From Acidimicrobiaceae bacterium (GTDB lineage Bacteria > Actinomycetota > Acidimicrobiia > Acidimicrobiales > RAAP-2): a stretch of 46,381 nt of DNA. Location: positions 49,116-95,496 of the forward strand of contig PKZO01000024.1 in assembly GCA_003133125.1 (NCBI GenBank). Direction: 5' to 3'. How positions within the stretch are numbered: position 1 is the first letter of the stretch; the number at the start of each line of letters is the position of its first letter. Positions 16,530-23,920 of this stretch are shown piece after piece. Made by a program: the position numbers and the translations under genes. Below the pieces are notes generated by a model that worked only from the letters and a program-made list of their open reading frames with translations, did not search any database and was not told the DNA's origin.

Positions 16530-17720
16530 GTGGCGGAGAAGTCCCCTGACGAGGAATACGCCGAGACGCGACGCGCGCGTATAGTCCTGCGCGCGAAACT
16601 CAATGACGTTCCCCTGCTCACGATCATCACCGCAGTCCTGGTCGTCGTGGTCGTCTACATGACTGGAAAGCTCCTTTACCGACTGCGCGACATACTCCTA
16701 CTGATGGTGTTGGGTGGTTTCATCGCACTGTTACTGAACCCGATGGTCGACGGCCTCGAACGCTGGAAGATCAAGCGCCGCGGTTACGCGGTCGCCATCG
16801 TCGCGCTCGGTACCCTTGTCGTCTTTTCCGCGTTGGCGTTCGCCTTCGGCGACCCCCTCGTCAATAGTCTGACCCACCTCTCACACACTCTGCCCTCCTA
16901 CGTCAATCGGGCCCAACACGGCAAGGGCTGGCTCGGCAAGTTGCTGCGCCGTTATCACGTGGAAAATTGGATTCACAAGAACTCATCCAAACTGGTCTCA
17001 CTGGCCAAAAGCCTCAGCAAGCCCGCCCTCGCCTTGGGCAGAGGCGCCATCACGGCACTCTTCGCCCTGGTGACGTTGTTTGCCTTCGTGATGATCCTGC
17101 TCCTCGAGGCGACCAAGATGCGTGAAGCAATCATCGAGATGCTCGCGCCCGAACACGCCGAGCGCACGAGGCGCATCAGTGCCGCCATCAGCAAGGCCGC
17201 GCTCGGCTACATGCTCGCGAACCTCGTGATCTCCGCGGTCGCGGCCGTCGCAGTGTTCGTGACCCTCGAGATACTCGGCGTGCCCTTCGCGTTGCTCTTT
17301 GCCCTATGGGTCCTGCTCGTCGACTTCCTGCCGACGATTGGAGGAGCATTGGCGGGCTTTCCCACGGTGCTGTTCGCCGCCATTCATTCGGTTTCGGCGG
17401 GCGTCGTCATGCTGATCGTGTTCCTTCTCGTGATGCTCATTCAAAACCACGTCTTGTACCCGGTCATCATGAGCAAAACCGTGAAACTCAATCCCCTGGT
17501 GGTCTTCGTCGCCATCTTGGTGGGTGCCGAGGTCGGCTCGTGGGTCTCAGGCTTGTTCGGTGGTCTCGTCGGCGTCTTGCTCGCGGTACCAATCGCCGCG
17601 ACCGTCCAGGTCATCGTCAAGGAGTTCTGGAGCTCGTCCGCGAGCCCGACAAACGCCGTACCACCTCCAAGAAAGACCCCAAAGAAGCGCCCCGCGAGTG
17701 GAGTTCGAAAGACCACCTAG
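16530..17720 (+). CDS. AI-2E family transporter (PerM/YdiK-like)
   Basis: This 396-aa protein of the AI-2E transporter family has a charged N-terminus, two early membrane segments (residues ~30-75), a third at ~85-105, and a soluble loop. A C-terminal cluster of hydrophobic segments follows, containing LVDFLPTIGGALAGFPTVL and the family pattern NHVLYPVIMSKTVKLNPLVV. Members transport diverse solutes, including Na+/H+ antiport in some; export of autoinducer-2 is proven only for few, so the substrate is open. The C-terminus is basic and rich in Pro, Arg and Lys. GTG start with GAGGAG 6 nt upstream. It precedes nfeD by 42 bp on the same strand. Confidence 0.88.
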   Translation: MAEKSPDEEYAETRRARIVLRAKLNDVPLLTIITAVLVVVVVYMTGKLLYRLRDILLLMVLGGFIALLLNPMVDGLERWKIKRRGYAVAIVALGTLVVFSALAFAFGDPLVNSLTHLSHTLPSYVNRAQHGKGWLGKLLRRYHVENWIHKNSSKLVSLAKSLSKPALALGRGAITALFALVTLFAFVMILLLEATKMREAIIEMLAPEHAERTRRISAAISKAALGYMLANLVISAVAAVAVFVTLEILGVPFALLFALWVLLVDFLPTIGGALAGFPTVLFAAIHSVSAGVVMLIVFLLVMLIQNHVLYPVIMSKTVKLNPLVVFVAILVGAEVGSWVSGLFGGLVGVLLAVPIAATVQVIVKEFWSSSASPTNAVPPPRKTPKKRPASGVRKTT

Positions 17721-17749
17721 GCGCAAGGGGCAGCACGAAGTCTGAACCA

Positions 17750-17755
17750 TATACT
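17750..17755 (+). promoter_or_regulatory. Putative leaderless -10 hexamer TATACT
   Basis: TATACT is a near-consensus -10 box that ends 7 nt before the ATG of the NfeD-like gene. It lies in the 42-bp gap after the AI-2E transporter gene, so nfeD may have its own promoter. No clear -35 box is present. Confidence 0.5.
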
Positions 17756-17762
17756 GCGAACT

Positions 17763-18200
17763 ATGGCCATACTCTTCTGGTTGGTGATCCTTCTGGTCTG
17801 CGTCGTGGCAGAAATCCACACCAACGCATTCATTGCCCTATTTATAGGGTTCGGGGCGGCGGTCGCGCTGATCCTCGCTTTTTCGAGTGTCGCCTTTGCC
17901 CTGCAGGCAGTCTTGTGGCTAATCATCTCGGGCGTGACCCTGACGGCGCTGCGTCCTTTTGCCATGAAGAACTTTCACCGGCCCCTTCACACCGACCTAT
18001 CGCGTCCGACCAAGAGCGCGCTGACCAATCTCAAAGGGATGGTCGAAGAGACGGTGGGCGACGAGAACCACCCCGGGCGAGTGAAGATCCAAGGCGAGTC
18101 CTGGAAAGCAGTCACTGATTGGATGGAGCCGATCCCCACCGGCGCGCCCATCGTCGTACGCAAGACCTACGGCACCACCTTGTGGGTCGATCCCACCTGA
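17763..18200 (+). CDS. NfeD-like membrane protein
   Basis: This 145-aa protein has two or three membrane segments (residues ~3-65) followed by a small OB-fold domain from about residue 85 (KGMVEETVGDENHPGRVKIQGESWKA). That is the layout of short NfeD proteins, which lack the ClpP-like protease domain of long NfeD. NfeD proteins are partners of SPFH/stomatin proteins in membrane microdomains, and an SPFH gene lies immediately downstream on the opposite strand. In most genomes the two are co-directional, so the convergent arrangement here is notable. Confidence 0.85.
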   Translation: MAILFWLVILLVCVVAEIHTNAFIALFIGFGAAVALILAFSSVAFALQAVLWLIISGVTLTALRPFAMKNFHRPLHTDLSRPTKSALTNLKGMVEETVGDENHPGRVKIQGESWKAVTDWMEPIPTGAPIVVRKTYGTTLWVDPT

Positions 18201-18204
18201 TCGA

Positions 18205-18231
18205 TTCGACCACCTATATATAGGGGTCGAA
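18205..18231. terminator. Bidirectional hairpin between nfeD and SPFH genes
   Basis: TTCGACC pairs with GGTCGAA, enclosing a single unpaired A and the perfect palindrome CCTATATATAGG. This gives 7 + 6 potential base pairs in the 56-bp gap between convergent stop codons. There is no pronounced T-tract, but being symmetrical it could end transcription from both sides. Confidence 0.6.
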
Positions 18232-18256
18232 CTCGACTGGCGATGCCAACTGACGC

Positions 18257-19186
18257 CTAGGCCGTAGGAGTCACGCTCGGCACGTCGCTCATCACGCTCT
18301 TTATCGCCTGGACTGCACCCAGCAGGGCCGCGCTCTCGGCGGGGATGATGAGTTTCGTGTTGTCGCTCTCGGCGAACTTCGCCAGTGTGTCGAGTTGAAG
18401 AATGGCGACCAACGTCGGATCGGGTGCCGCGGCCTTGATCGCGGCGTAGACCGTGGCGATTGCCTGGGCTCGACCCTCGGCGTCAAGAATCTGCGCCTGG
18501 CGATTACCTTCAGCTCGAAGTATGAGGGACTGCTGAGCTCCCTCCGCTTCCTTGATCGCCGCCTGGCGTTCACCGTCGGCGACGTTCACCGCGGATTGCT
18601 GCTGACCCTCAGACTCGAGGATTCGCGCTCTCTTTTCTTGGTCGGCCTGCTTTTGCAGCGCCATCGCCTGAAGGATCTGATCGGGCGGGGTGATCTCGAG
18701 GACTTCGACACGATTGATTCGCACGCCCCACTTGTCCGTCGCCTCTTCCATCTGGGTCTGAAGCATGGTGCCGATTCGTTCGCGCTGGGAGAAGGCTTCG
18801 TCAAGGGTGATACTGCCAAAGACCGCACGCACTGAAGTTCGCGCGAGGTTGTCGACACTCACCAGGTAGTCCGAGTTGGTAAAAAGCGCCAAACGCACGT
18901 CGACCACTTGACTGAAGATGGTCGCATTGACGATCACCGCCACGTTGTCGCGGGTGATCACCTGCTGGCGGTCACCGGTGCGAGGGGTCTCGCGTACGTC
19001 GACGATCTTGAGCACCTCGATGAAGGGAATGATGAAACACAGACCCGGATTCTTTATGTCCTTGAACTCTCCGAAGCGAGTCACGACGCCAACGAATCCC
19101 TGCTGGACGATGCGAACGGCCTTTACGATGGCGTAGATCACGAGCAAGACAATGACACCCGCTATCGATGCGATGATGATTCCCAC
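18257..19186 (-). CDS. SPFH/stomatin (band 7) protein
   Basis: The protein is 309 aa from the chosen start. It has one N-terminal membrane helix (GIIIASIAGVIVLLVIYAIV), an SPFH/band 7 domain (GFVGVVTRFGEFKDIKNPGL, then DVRETPRTGDRQQVITRDNV) and a long Ala/Glu/Gln-rich coiled coil with repeated AEG motifs (residues ~190-250). Stomatin-like proteins oligomerise into membrane scaffolds and pair with NfeD, whose gene is adjacent. The ORF track starts at a TTG (19213). I prefer the GTG at 19186 because AAGGGA sits 7 nt before it and the membrane helix begins immediately. Confidence 0.9.
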   Translation of the reverse strand: MGIIIASIAGVIVLLVIYAIVKAVRIVQQGFVGVVTRFGEFKDIKNPGLCFIIPFIEVLKIVDVRETPRTGDRQQVITRDNVAVIVNATIFSQVVDVRLALFTNSDYLVSVDNLARTSVRAVFGSITLDEAFSQRERIGTMLQTQMEEATDKWGVRINRVEVLEITPPDQILQAMALQKQADQEKRARILESEGQQQSAVNVADGERQAAIKEAEGAQQSLILRAEGNRQAQILDAEGRAQAIATVYAAIKAAAPDPTLVAILQLDTLAKFAESDNTKLIIPAESAALLGAVQAIKSVMSDVPSVTPTA

Positions 19187-19301
19187 GTCAGATCCCTTCA
19201 ACGGCCACCTCAATAGTCACGAGCGAGCCCACCAGGCCCGTTGTTCGGAGTGTAGCCAACGTCCCGGCACGCGCAAGCGGGCCCAACGGTCCCGGCTGAC
19301 C

Positions 19302-19307
19302 TAGCGT
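19302..19307 (+). promoter_or_regulatory. Putative -10 hexamer TAGCGT
   Basis: TAGCGT lies 8 nt before the ATG of the RNA-ligase-like gene, which has no ribosome binding site. The position fits the leaderless pattern seen at other genes here, though the hexamer is weaker. Confidence 0.35.
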
Positions 19308-19315
19308 AAAGCGCA

Positions 19316-19846
19316 ATGTCCTCTGAAGAGAGCGCTTTGGTGATTCTGGTCCCCGAGTCCGAGGAACTCGTGGGTCGGTGGCGGACGAGATTTGACCGAG
19401 CGGCGGCCTACGGCGTTCCCGCGCATATCACGGTCCTGTACCCCTTCGTTGCTCCGGAGTTGATCGATCGTGACGTCAGAGACCGTTTGGGGACGCTCTT
19501 TGGCACTCAAGAACCCTTCGACTTCTCGCTCACCGAGACCAGTCGTTTCCACGACCAGATCCTCTACCTGGTCCCCTCAGCCGAGCAGCGATTCACACAG
19601 CTCACTCAAGCCGTCGTTGCTTCGTTCCCCGACCACCCGCCCTACGAGGGCCGTTTCGAGAAGATCGTCGCCCATCTCACCGTGGCCGACCTCGCCGAAG
19701 CCGAGCAACTCGAAATCGTCGAGGCCGCCCTTTCCCCGAAGCTGCCGATTCTCGCCCACGCGAGAACAATTTCACTGCTCGTCGGTCGCGACGAACCCGC
19801 GACGTGGCACGTAGCGGGCGAATTCGCCTTAGGTCCTTTGTTCTAA
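19316..19846 (+). CDS. 2'-5' RNA ligase family protein (2H phosphoesterase)
   Basis: This 176-aa protein shows the two HxT motifs of the 2H phosphoesterase superfamily: HITV at about residue 37 (AYGVPAHITVLYPF) and HLTV at about residue 122 (KIVAHLTVADL). The spacing of ~85 residues fits the two symmetrical lobes. Family members hydrolyse or form 2'-5' or cyclic phosphodiester bonds in RNA or nucleotides; the physiological substrate here is unknown. It is divergent from the SPFH gene and stands 85 bp before the cyclopropane synthase gene. Confidence 0.82.
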   Translation: MSSEESALVILVPESEELVGRWRTRFDRAAAYGVPAHITVLYPFVAPELIDRDVRDRLGTLFGTQEPFDFSLTETSRFHDQILYLVPSAEQRFTQLTQAVVASFPDHPPYEGRFEKIVAHLTVADLAEAEQLEIVEAALSPKLPILAHARTISLLVGRDEPATWHVAGEFALGPLF

Positions 19847-19931
19847 GGCTGAACTCAGTTCTGACGTGGCTGATGACGACCACTTTCTAGTAGAACGTCA
19901 GTACGAAGTATTGGCGAATCGGGAGGTATCC

Positions 19932-21254
19932 ATGGACGTTGCGTCATTTGTCTCTTCCATCTTCGATGGTCAACTACCTTTTCGTGTCGAAGCCTTCGAC
20001 GGCAGCACGGCGGCGCCAAGCGTCAATTCGCCTGCCAACAACATCACTTTGAAGATCCTCAGCCGCGACGCGCTGGTACGCTTCGTGAGCCGTCCCGGCG
20101 AGCTCGGACTCGCGCGCGCTTACGTCGCCGGCGACATCGACGTCGACGGTGACCTGGACGCGCTCTTCGGCCTGGAGGTGCCACCACTGCGTCACATACT
20201 CACCTGGGAGAATCTGCGAGGACTCGCCTCCGAGGTAGGTGCCGCCGCATTCAAGCGGCTACCGCCGCCTTCGATCGAGGCCAGGCAACGCGGCGCTTTA
20301 CACAGCCGCGCGCGCGACAAGGACGCCATCTCGCATCATTACGACGTTTCGAACCACTTCTACGAGATGATCCTGGGTCCCTCGATGACCTATTCGTGTG
20401 CAGTCTTTCGTTCACCCGATGACACGCTCGAGATCGCCCAACGCCGCAAGGTCGACCTGGTCGCGCGCAAGCTCGAACTTAAACCAGGCATGCGCCTGCT
20501 CGACGTGGGATGCGGGTGGGGCGCCATGGCGATTCACGCCGCCAAGGAGTACGGCGCGCACGTCGTCGGTGTGACCCTTTCCGAACCCCAACAACGCTAC
20601 GCCAGCGAACAGGCCAAACTCGCCGGCGTGTCAGACCTCGTCGAATTCCGACTACAGGACTTCCGCGACGTCAAGGACGGTCCGTTCGACGCCATCAGTT
20701 CCATCGGCATGTCCGAACACGTTGGGCGTCGATCGCTCTCGGCCTATTCGCAGTGCCTCTTCGATCTTTTAAAGCCCGGGGGCCGCTTCCTCAACCACGC
20801 CATTGGTCGGCCAGTCTCCTTTGACCCCGATCCCCAGCCATCCACGATCTCGCAGATGAGTCGCCAAATGCAGATCGCCCTCAGCATGCGCGGTCCCTCC
20901 AAGACCGGTAGCCCGTTCATCGAGCGCTACGTCTTTCCCGACGGCGAACTTCACGAAGTCGGCACAATGGTCTCTATTTTTCAGGCGCATGGCTTCGAGG
21001 TTCGTCACCTCGAGAGTCTGCGTGAACACTACGCGTTAACTCTTCGTCACTGGGTGGAGAATTTGGTCAAGCGCTTCGACGAAGCAGTCGAGGAAGTGGG
21101 CGACCAACGCGCGCGGGTGTGGCGCCTCTACATGGCGGGATCGGCCGTTGGCTTCGAGCGTCATCACCTCGAGATCCACCAGATCCTGTGCGCCAAGCCC
21201 CTCGAAGGTAAGAGCGGCTTCGCGCTGCGCACGGAATTCGAACCAAGATTTTGA
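19932..21254 (+). CDS. cfa: Cyclopropane-fatty-acyl-phospholipid synthase
   Basis: The protein is 440 aa from the chosen start. This SAM-dependent enzyme adds a methylene bridge across cis double bonds of membrane phospholipid acyl chains. The N-terminal part has the family GLARAYVAGDIDVDGDL segment. The catalytic half has ISHHYDVSNHFYEMILGPSMTYSC and the SAM-binding LDVGCGWGAMAIHAA, followed by SIGMSEHVG and the C-terminal HYALTLRHWVENL. The ORF track opens at a GTG at 19866. The ATG at 19932 has GGGAGG five bases upstream and gives the usual length, so I use it. Its stop overlaps the TTG start of the acetyltransferase gene (TTGA). Confidence 0.92.
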   Translation: MDVASFVSSIFDGQLPFRVEAFDGSTAAPSVNSPANNITLKILSRDALVRFVSRPGELGLARAYVAGDIDVDGDLDALFGLEVPPLRHILTWENLRGLASEVGAAAFKRLPPPSIEARQRGALHSRARDKDAISHHYDVSNHFYEMILGPSMTYSCAVFRSPDDTLEIAQRRKVDLVARKLELKPGMRLLDVGCGWGAMAIHAAKEYGAHVVGVTLSEPQQRYASEQAKLAGVSDLVEFRLQDFRDVKDGPFDAISSIGMSEHVGRRSLSAYSQCLFDLLKPGGRFLNHAIGRPVSFDPDPQPSTISQMSRQMQIALSMRGPSKTGSPFIERYVFPDGELHEVGTMVSIFQAHGFEVRHLESLREHYALTLRHWVENLVKRFDEAVEEVGDQRARVWRLYMAGSAVGFERHHLEIHQILCAKPLEGKSGFALRTEFEPRF

Positions 21255-21805
21255 CGGACCGTCTGAATTCGAGTCACGAACAAGCCAGTGGCGCGCGGCG
21301 CCTGCGGCTGCGCTCGTACACCCTGGCCGACGAGACCGCGGCTCGAGCGGCGAACGAGTCGATGAAGAGCGACGGCTCACTCTTCCTGCTCGACTGGAAC
21401 GAGACCACGCAGTGGCCCCAATGGCTGAAGACCATCAACGAGCACCGGCGAGGGCTCAGCCTCTCGGTGGGTCTCGTGCCCGCCGTCCAGCTCGTCGCTG
21501 ACGTCGACGGCGACATCGTCGGGAGCGTTCGCGTGCGGTTCAGTCTCAACAAGGAACTCGAGAGGACCGGAGGACATATTGGCTACGGGGTTCTGCCGGC
21601 TCAGCGTCGACGCGGCTACGCCACCGAGATCTTGAGCCAGGCCCTCGTCGTCGCCCGCAGCCAAGGGGTCGACCGAGTTCTCGTCACGTGTTTTGAGGAC
21701 AACGCCGCTTCGGCCAGGGTCATCGAGAAGTGCGGTGGCGTACTAGAGGACGTCATCACCATCGAGCACGACGCCCGAGGGTTGCGGCGCTACTGGATTG
21801 AGTAG
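21251..21805 (+). CDS. GNAT family N-acetyltransferase
   Basis: This 184-aa GCN5-related acetyltransferase carries the acetyl-CoA binding motif GVLPAQRRRGYATEILSQAL (residues ~112-131) and the later DNAASARVIEKCGGVLED typical of motif B. The first ~35 residues contain LRLRSYTLADETAAR, the usual beta1-alpha1 opening of RimJ/RimL-type enzymes. The acceptor substrate cannot be predicted. The TTG start overlaps the cfa stop by 4 bp, which supports both the start and co-translation. It is convergent with the P-loop kinase gene. Confidence 0.85.
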   Translation: MTDRLNSSHEQASGARRLRLRSYTLADETAARAANESMKSDGSLFLLDWNETTQWPQWLKTINEHRRGLSLSVGLVPAVQLVADVDGDIVGSVRVRFSLNKELERTGGHIGYGVLPAQRRRGYATEILSQALVVARSQGVDRVLVTCFEDNAASARVIEKCGGVLEDVITIEHDARGLRRYWIE

Positions 21806-21834
21806 GCCCCGTCAGTTCGACGAAAGAGGACGTC

Positions 21835-22341
21835 TCATGGATCCCGCAGTGATTCGAGGAAGCGAGTCGCGTCGTGGGGGGAATCGAACTTGATGACCGC
21901 GACGTTCGACGAGTGACGAGCTATTGCTTGGTCGATCTTCGGCTTCACAACGCGCGGGAAGCTATAGATGAACTTGATGAACGCGGGATCGAAGTGCTCC
22001 GGACAACCTTTCGCCTGCACGTCCTGGCCAAAGTGCGTGACACTGCGAAAGAGCGCCCGGAAGAGACAACGCCACTTCGAGATGTTAAAGAAGATGACGG
22101 TGTCGGCGCGTTCGAAGCGAATGTCGAGCGTCTGGGAATAGGTGCCGTCGACGATCCACGACGATCCCGAGAGCAGTTCGAGCTGTCGGGGCACCCACTC
22201 TTCGTGGGGGGTCTCAACCCAGCCGGGATGCCAGAAGTAATTATCCAGATGGATCACCGCAAGGCCCATGGAGGCACCGAGTTGGTCCGCGAGCGTGGTC
22301 TTGCCCGAACCCGGCGAGCCCACGATGGCGATTCGGTTCAT
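21835..22341 (-). CDS. FlaR-like P-loop nucleotide kinase
   Basis: This 168-aa protein opens with RIAIVGSPGSGKTTLA, a Walker A motif at residues ~3-14. HLDNYFWHPGW follows near residue 35 and SWIVDGTYSQTLDIRFERADTVIF near residue 62. This pattern matches the adenylate-kinase-like group annotated as DNA topology modulation protein FlaR. These are small phosphotransferases of unproven substrate, and the topology name rests on old genetics. The ORF track starts at a TTG; I use the ATG two codons later, which has GAAAGG 7 nt upstream. Confidence 0.8.
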   Translation of the reverse strand: MNRIAIVGSPGSGKTTLADQLGASMGLAVIHLDNYFWHPGWVETPHEEWVPRQLELLSGSSWIVDGTYSQTLDIRFERADTVIFFNISKWRCLFRALFRSVTHFGQDVQAKGCPEHFDPAFIKFIYSFPRVVKPKIDQAIARHSSNVAVIKFDSPHDATRFLESLRDP

Positions 22342-22412
22342 AGCCAAGCCTTTCTATCAGGCGACTGAGTCAATGGCGCGCTGTCCGAGAAAAAGACTGA
22401 CAGGCTGGAGCA

Positions 22413-22892
22413 ATGACAATCGAACGACTTGAAGTCCAACGCACCATCGAAGCGAGCCCTCCTGCGATCTTCGCCGTCCTTCGCTCACCGCGGGGCCACG
22501 TCAGCATTGACAGTTCAGGAATGCTGCTCAGCGCCGAGGGTACGGACGTCACCGCAGTGGGCGACACATTCATCGTGCACATGGACCGCGAAGCGCTCAA
22601 CGACTACCCAATGGGCAAGTACGACGTGACGATAACTATCACCGCGTTCGAAGAGAATCACGAGATCGCCTGGAACGTGTCGGGAGTCTTTCGAGGAACC
22701 ATGGGTCACGTCTACGGCTATACCCTCGATCCCGTTGAGAACAGCACCACCGTCACTTCGTACTACGACTGGTCCGAAGTCGGCCAGGAGTGGAAGGATG
22801 CCGATATCTTTCCCGTCATACCCGAAAGCGCTCTTCGAGCGACGTTGGGCATTCTCGCGAGAACCGTGGAGACAAGCGCGTCCTCGAACTGA
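22413..22892 (+). CDS. SRPBCC (START/Bet v 1-like) protein
   Basis: This 159-aa protein has the SRPBCC pattern: an initial strand with VQRTIEASPPAIFAVL, a central beta sheet (YDVTITITAFEENHEIAWNVSG) and a long C-terminal helix (ALRATLGILARTVE). The fold forms a hydrophobic ligand cavity and includes polyketide cyclase/dehydrase-like and AHSA1-like proteins. Ligand and function are unknown. CAGGCT sits 6 nt before the ATG, resembling the leaderless -10 pattern. It is convergent with the methyltransferase gene, with 13 bp between stops. Confidence 0.75.
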   Translation: MTIERLEVQRTIEASPPAIFAVLRSPRGHVSIDSSGMLLSAEGTDVTAVGDTFIVHMDREALNDYPMGKYDVTITITAFEENHEIAWNVSGVFRGTMGHVYGYTLDPVENSTTVTSYYDWSEVGQEWKDADIFPVIPESALRATLGILARTVETSASSN

Positions 22893-22905
22893 TCGAGCGC
22901 GATCA

Positions 22906-23658
22906 TCAGTGCGGCGACGTCGCGCAGTACGTAGTCGTCACGTACGGCAATTCGAAAGGCTCGTCGAACGATTTGATGATGCGGTCCACGTCTTCCAAGA
23001 TCTTCTGCTGTTGCGATGAATCGAGCACGGCGATGTAACTCGTCGTCAACACTCGTTGATGCAGCGTGAACCGGTCCATCAACTGAGCGTTCTTGAATGA
23101 GCGCTTTTCGACGTCATCGAAGCCACCGATTTCGAGGATCGTCGAAAAGTCCGTCGCCATGTCGTAGGGCTTCTTCTGGTGCCAGAGAATCGCGGCGCTC
23201 ATCTCGTCGACCCAATCGACGCTTTCGTCGCGTTCGTTCCAGATAAGACCCAGTCCGCCACCGGGGACCAGGACCCTCGTAAATTCTGCCAACGCCCTCT
23301 CGGGGTCGAACCAGTGGAACGCCTGGGCGACGAAAAGGTCATCAACCGAGGCATCGCTCAACGGCAACTTCTCAGCGAAACCTTCCACGATCTCCACGCT
23401 GGGAAGCTGCCGGGCGAACTCGTCACGCATGCCCTGAGCCGGTTGGACCGCAATGACCTGGGTCGTGAAGGCCAGCAACTCCCTCGTGAACAGTCCCGTT
23501 CCCGCGGCGACATCGACCACTCTCGTCGTCGAGGTAACGCCGAGTCGATCGATGAGATAAGCGACCGCCTCGACGGGGTAGCCGGGTCGGGCTGACTGGT
23601 AGCGAGTACCGTCCGCGAATCCTTCGATGCCTACCTTGGGCGTTCGTGACTCCGACAC
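22906..23658 (-). CDS. Class I SAM-dependent methyltransferase
   Basis: This 250-aa Rossmann-fold methyltransferase resembles the Methyltransf_11 group. It has RYQSARPGYPVEAVAYL near residue 20, SAM motif I VVDVAAGTGLFTREL near residue 47, VEGFAEKLPLSDASVDDLFVAQAFHWF near residue 92, and GGGLGLIWNERDE near residue 135. The FxxxRPGYP opening and AFHWF motif are typical of a group of small-molecule methyltransferases of unknown substrate. GTG start; TAGAAT lies about 26 nt upstream and may be its -10 box. Confidence 0.85.
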   Translation of the reverse strand: MSESRTPKVGIEGFADGTRYQSARPGYPVEAVAYLIDRLGVTSTTRVVDVAAGTGLFTRELLAFTTQVIAVQPAQGMRDEFARQLPSVEIVEGFAEKLPLSDASVDDLFVAQAFHWFDPERALAEFTRVLVPGGGLGLIWNERDESVDWVDEMSAAILWHQKKPYDMATDFSTILEIGGFDDVEKRSFKNAQLMDRFTLHQRVLTTSYIAVLDSSQQQKILEDVDRIIKSFDEPFELPYVTTTYCATSPH

Positions 23659-23920
23659 TGGTCCCCCGTTTCGGTTACACCCTCATTCTAGATTTCTTAC
23701 GGGCGAGATTCCTCGAACTGCGGCGACAAGATTGCGTTCGTCCATTTCAGATCTACGCGCGTGGCCCACCGACCTAATGAAGCCACTTCACAGGACCTCG
23801 GTATCGCGAAGCACCCGAGTCACGTCCGAGAGGACTTCCAAAATCCATCAGCCATATCCTCCGCGCCGCGAGAGATCCGCTCGTCGAATTCGCCGAAAAG
23901 AATCGACGTCCTGGCCGCGC

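Noticed and set aside
23659-23920. ORFs on the plus strand in the gap between the methyltransferase and exporter genes
   Set aside because: They are Arg/Ser/Pro-rich, overlap the ends of both neighbours and show no start signal or domain.
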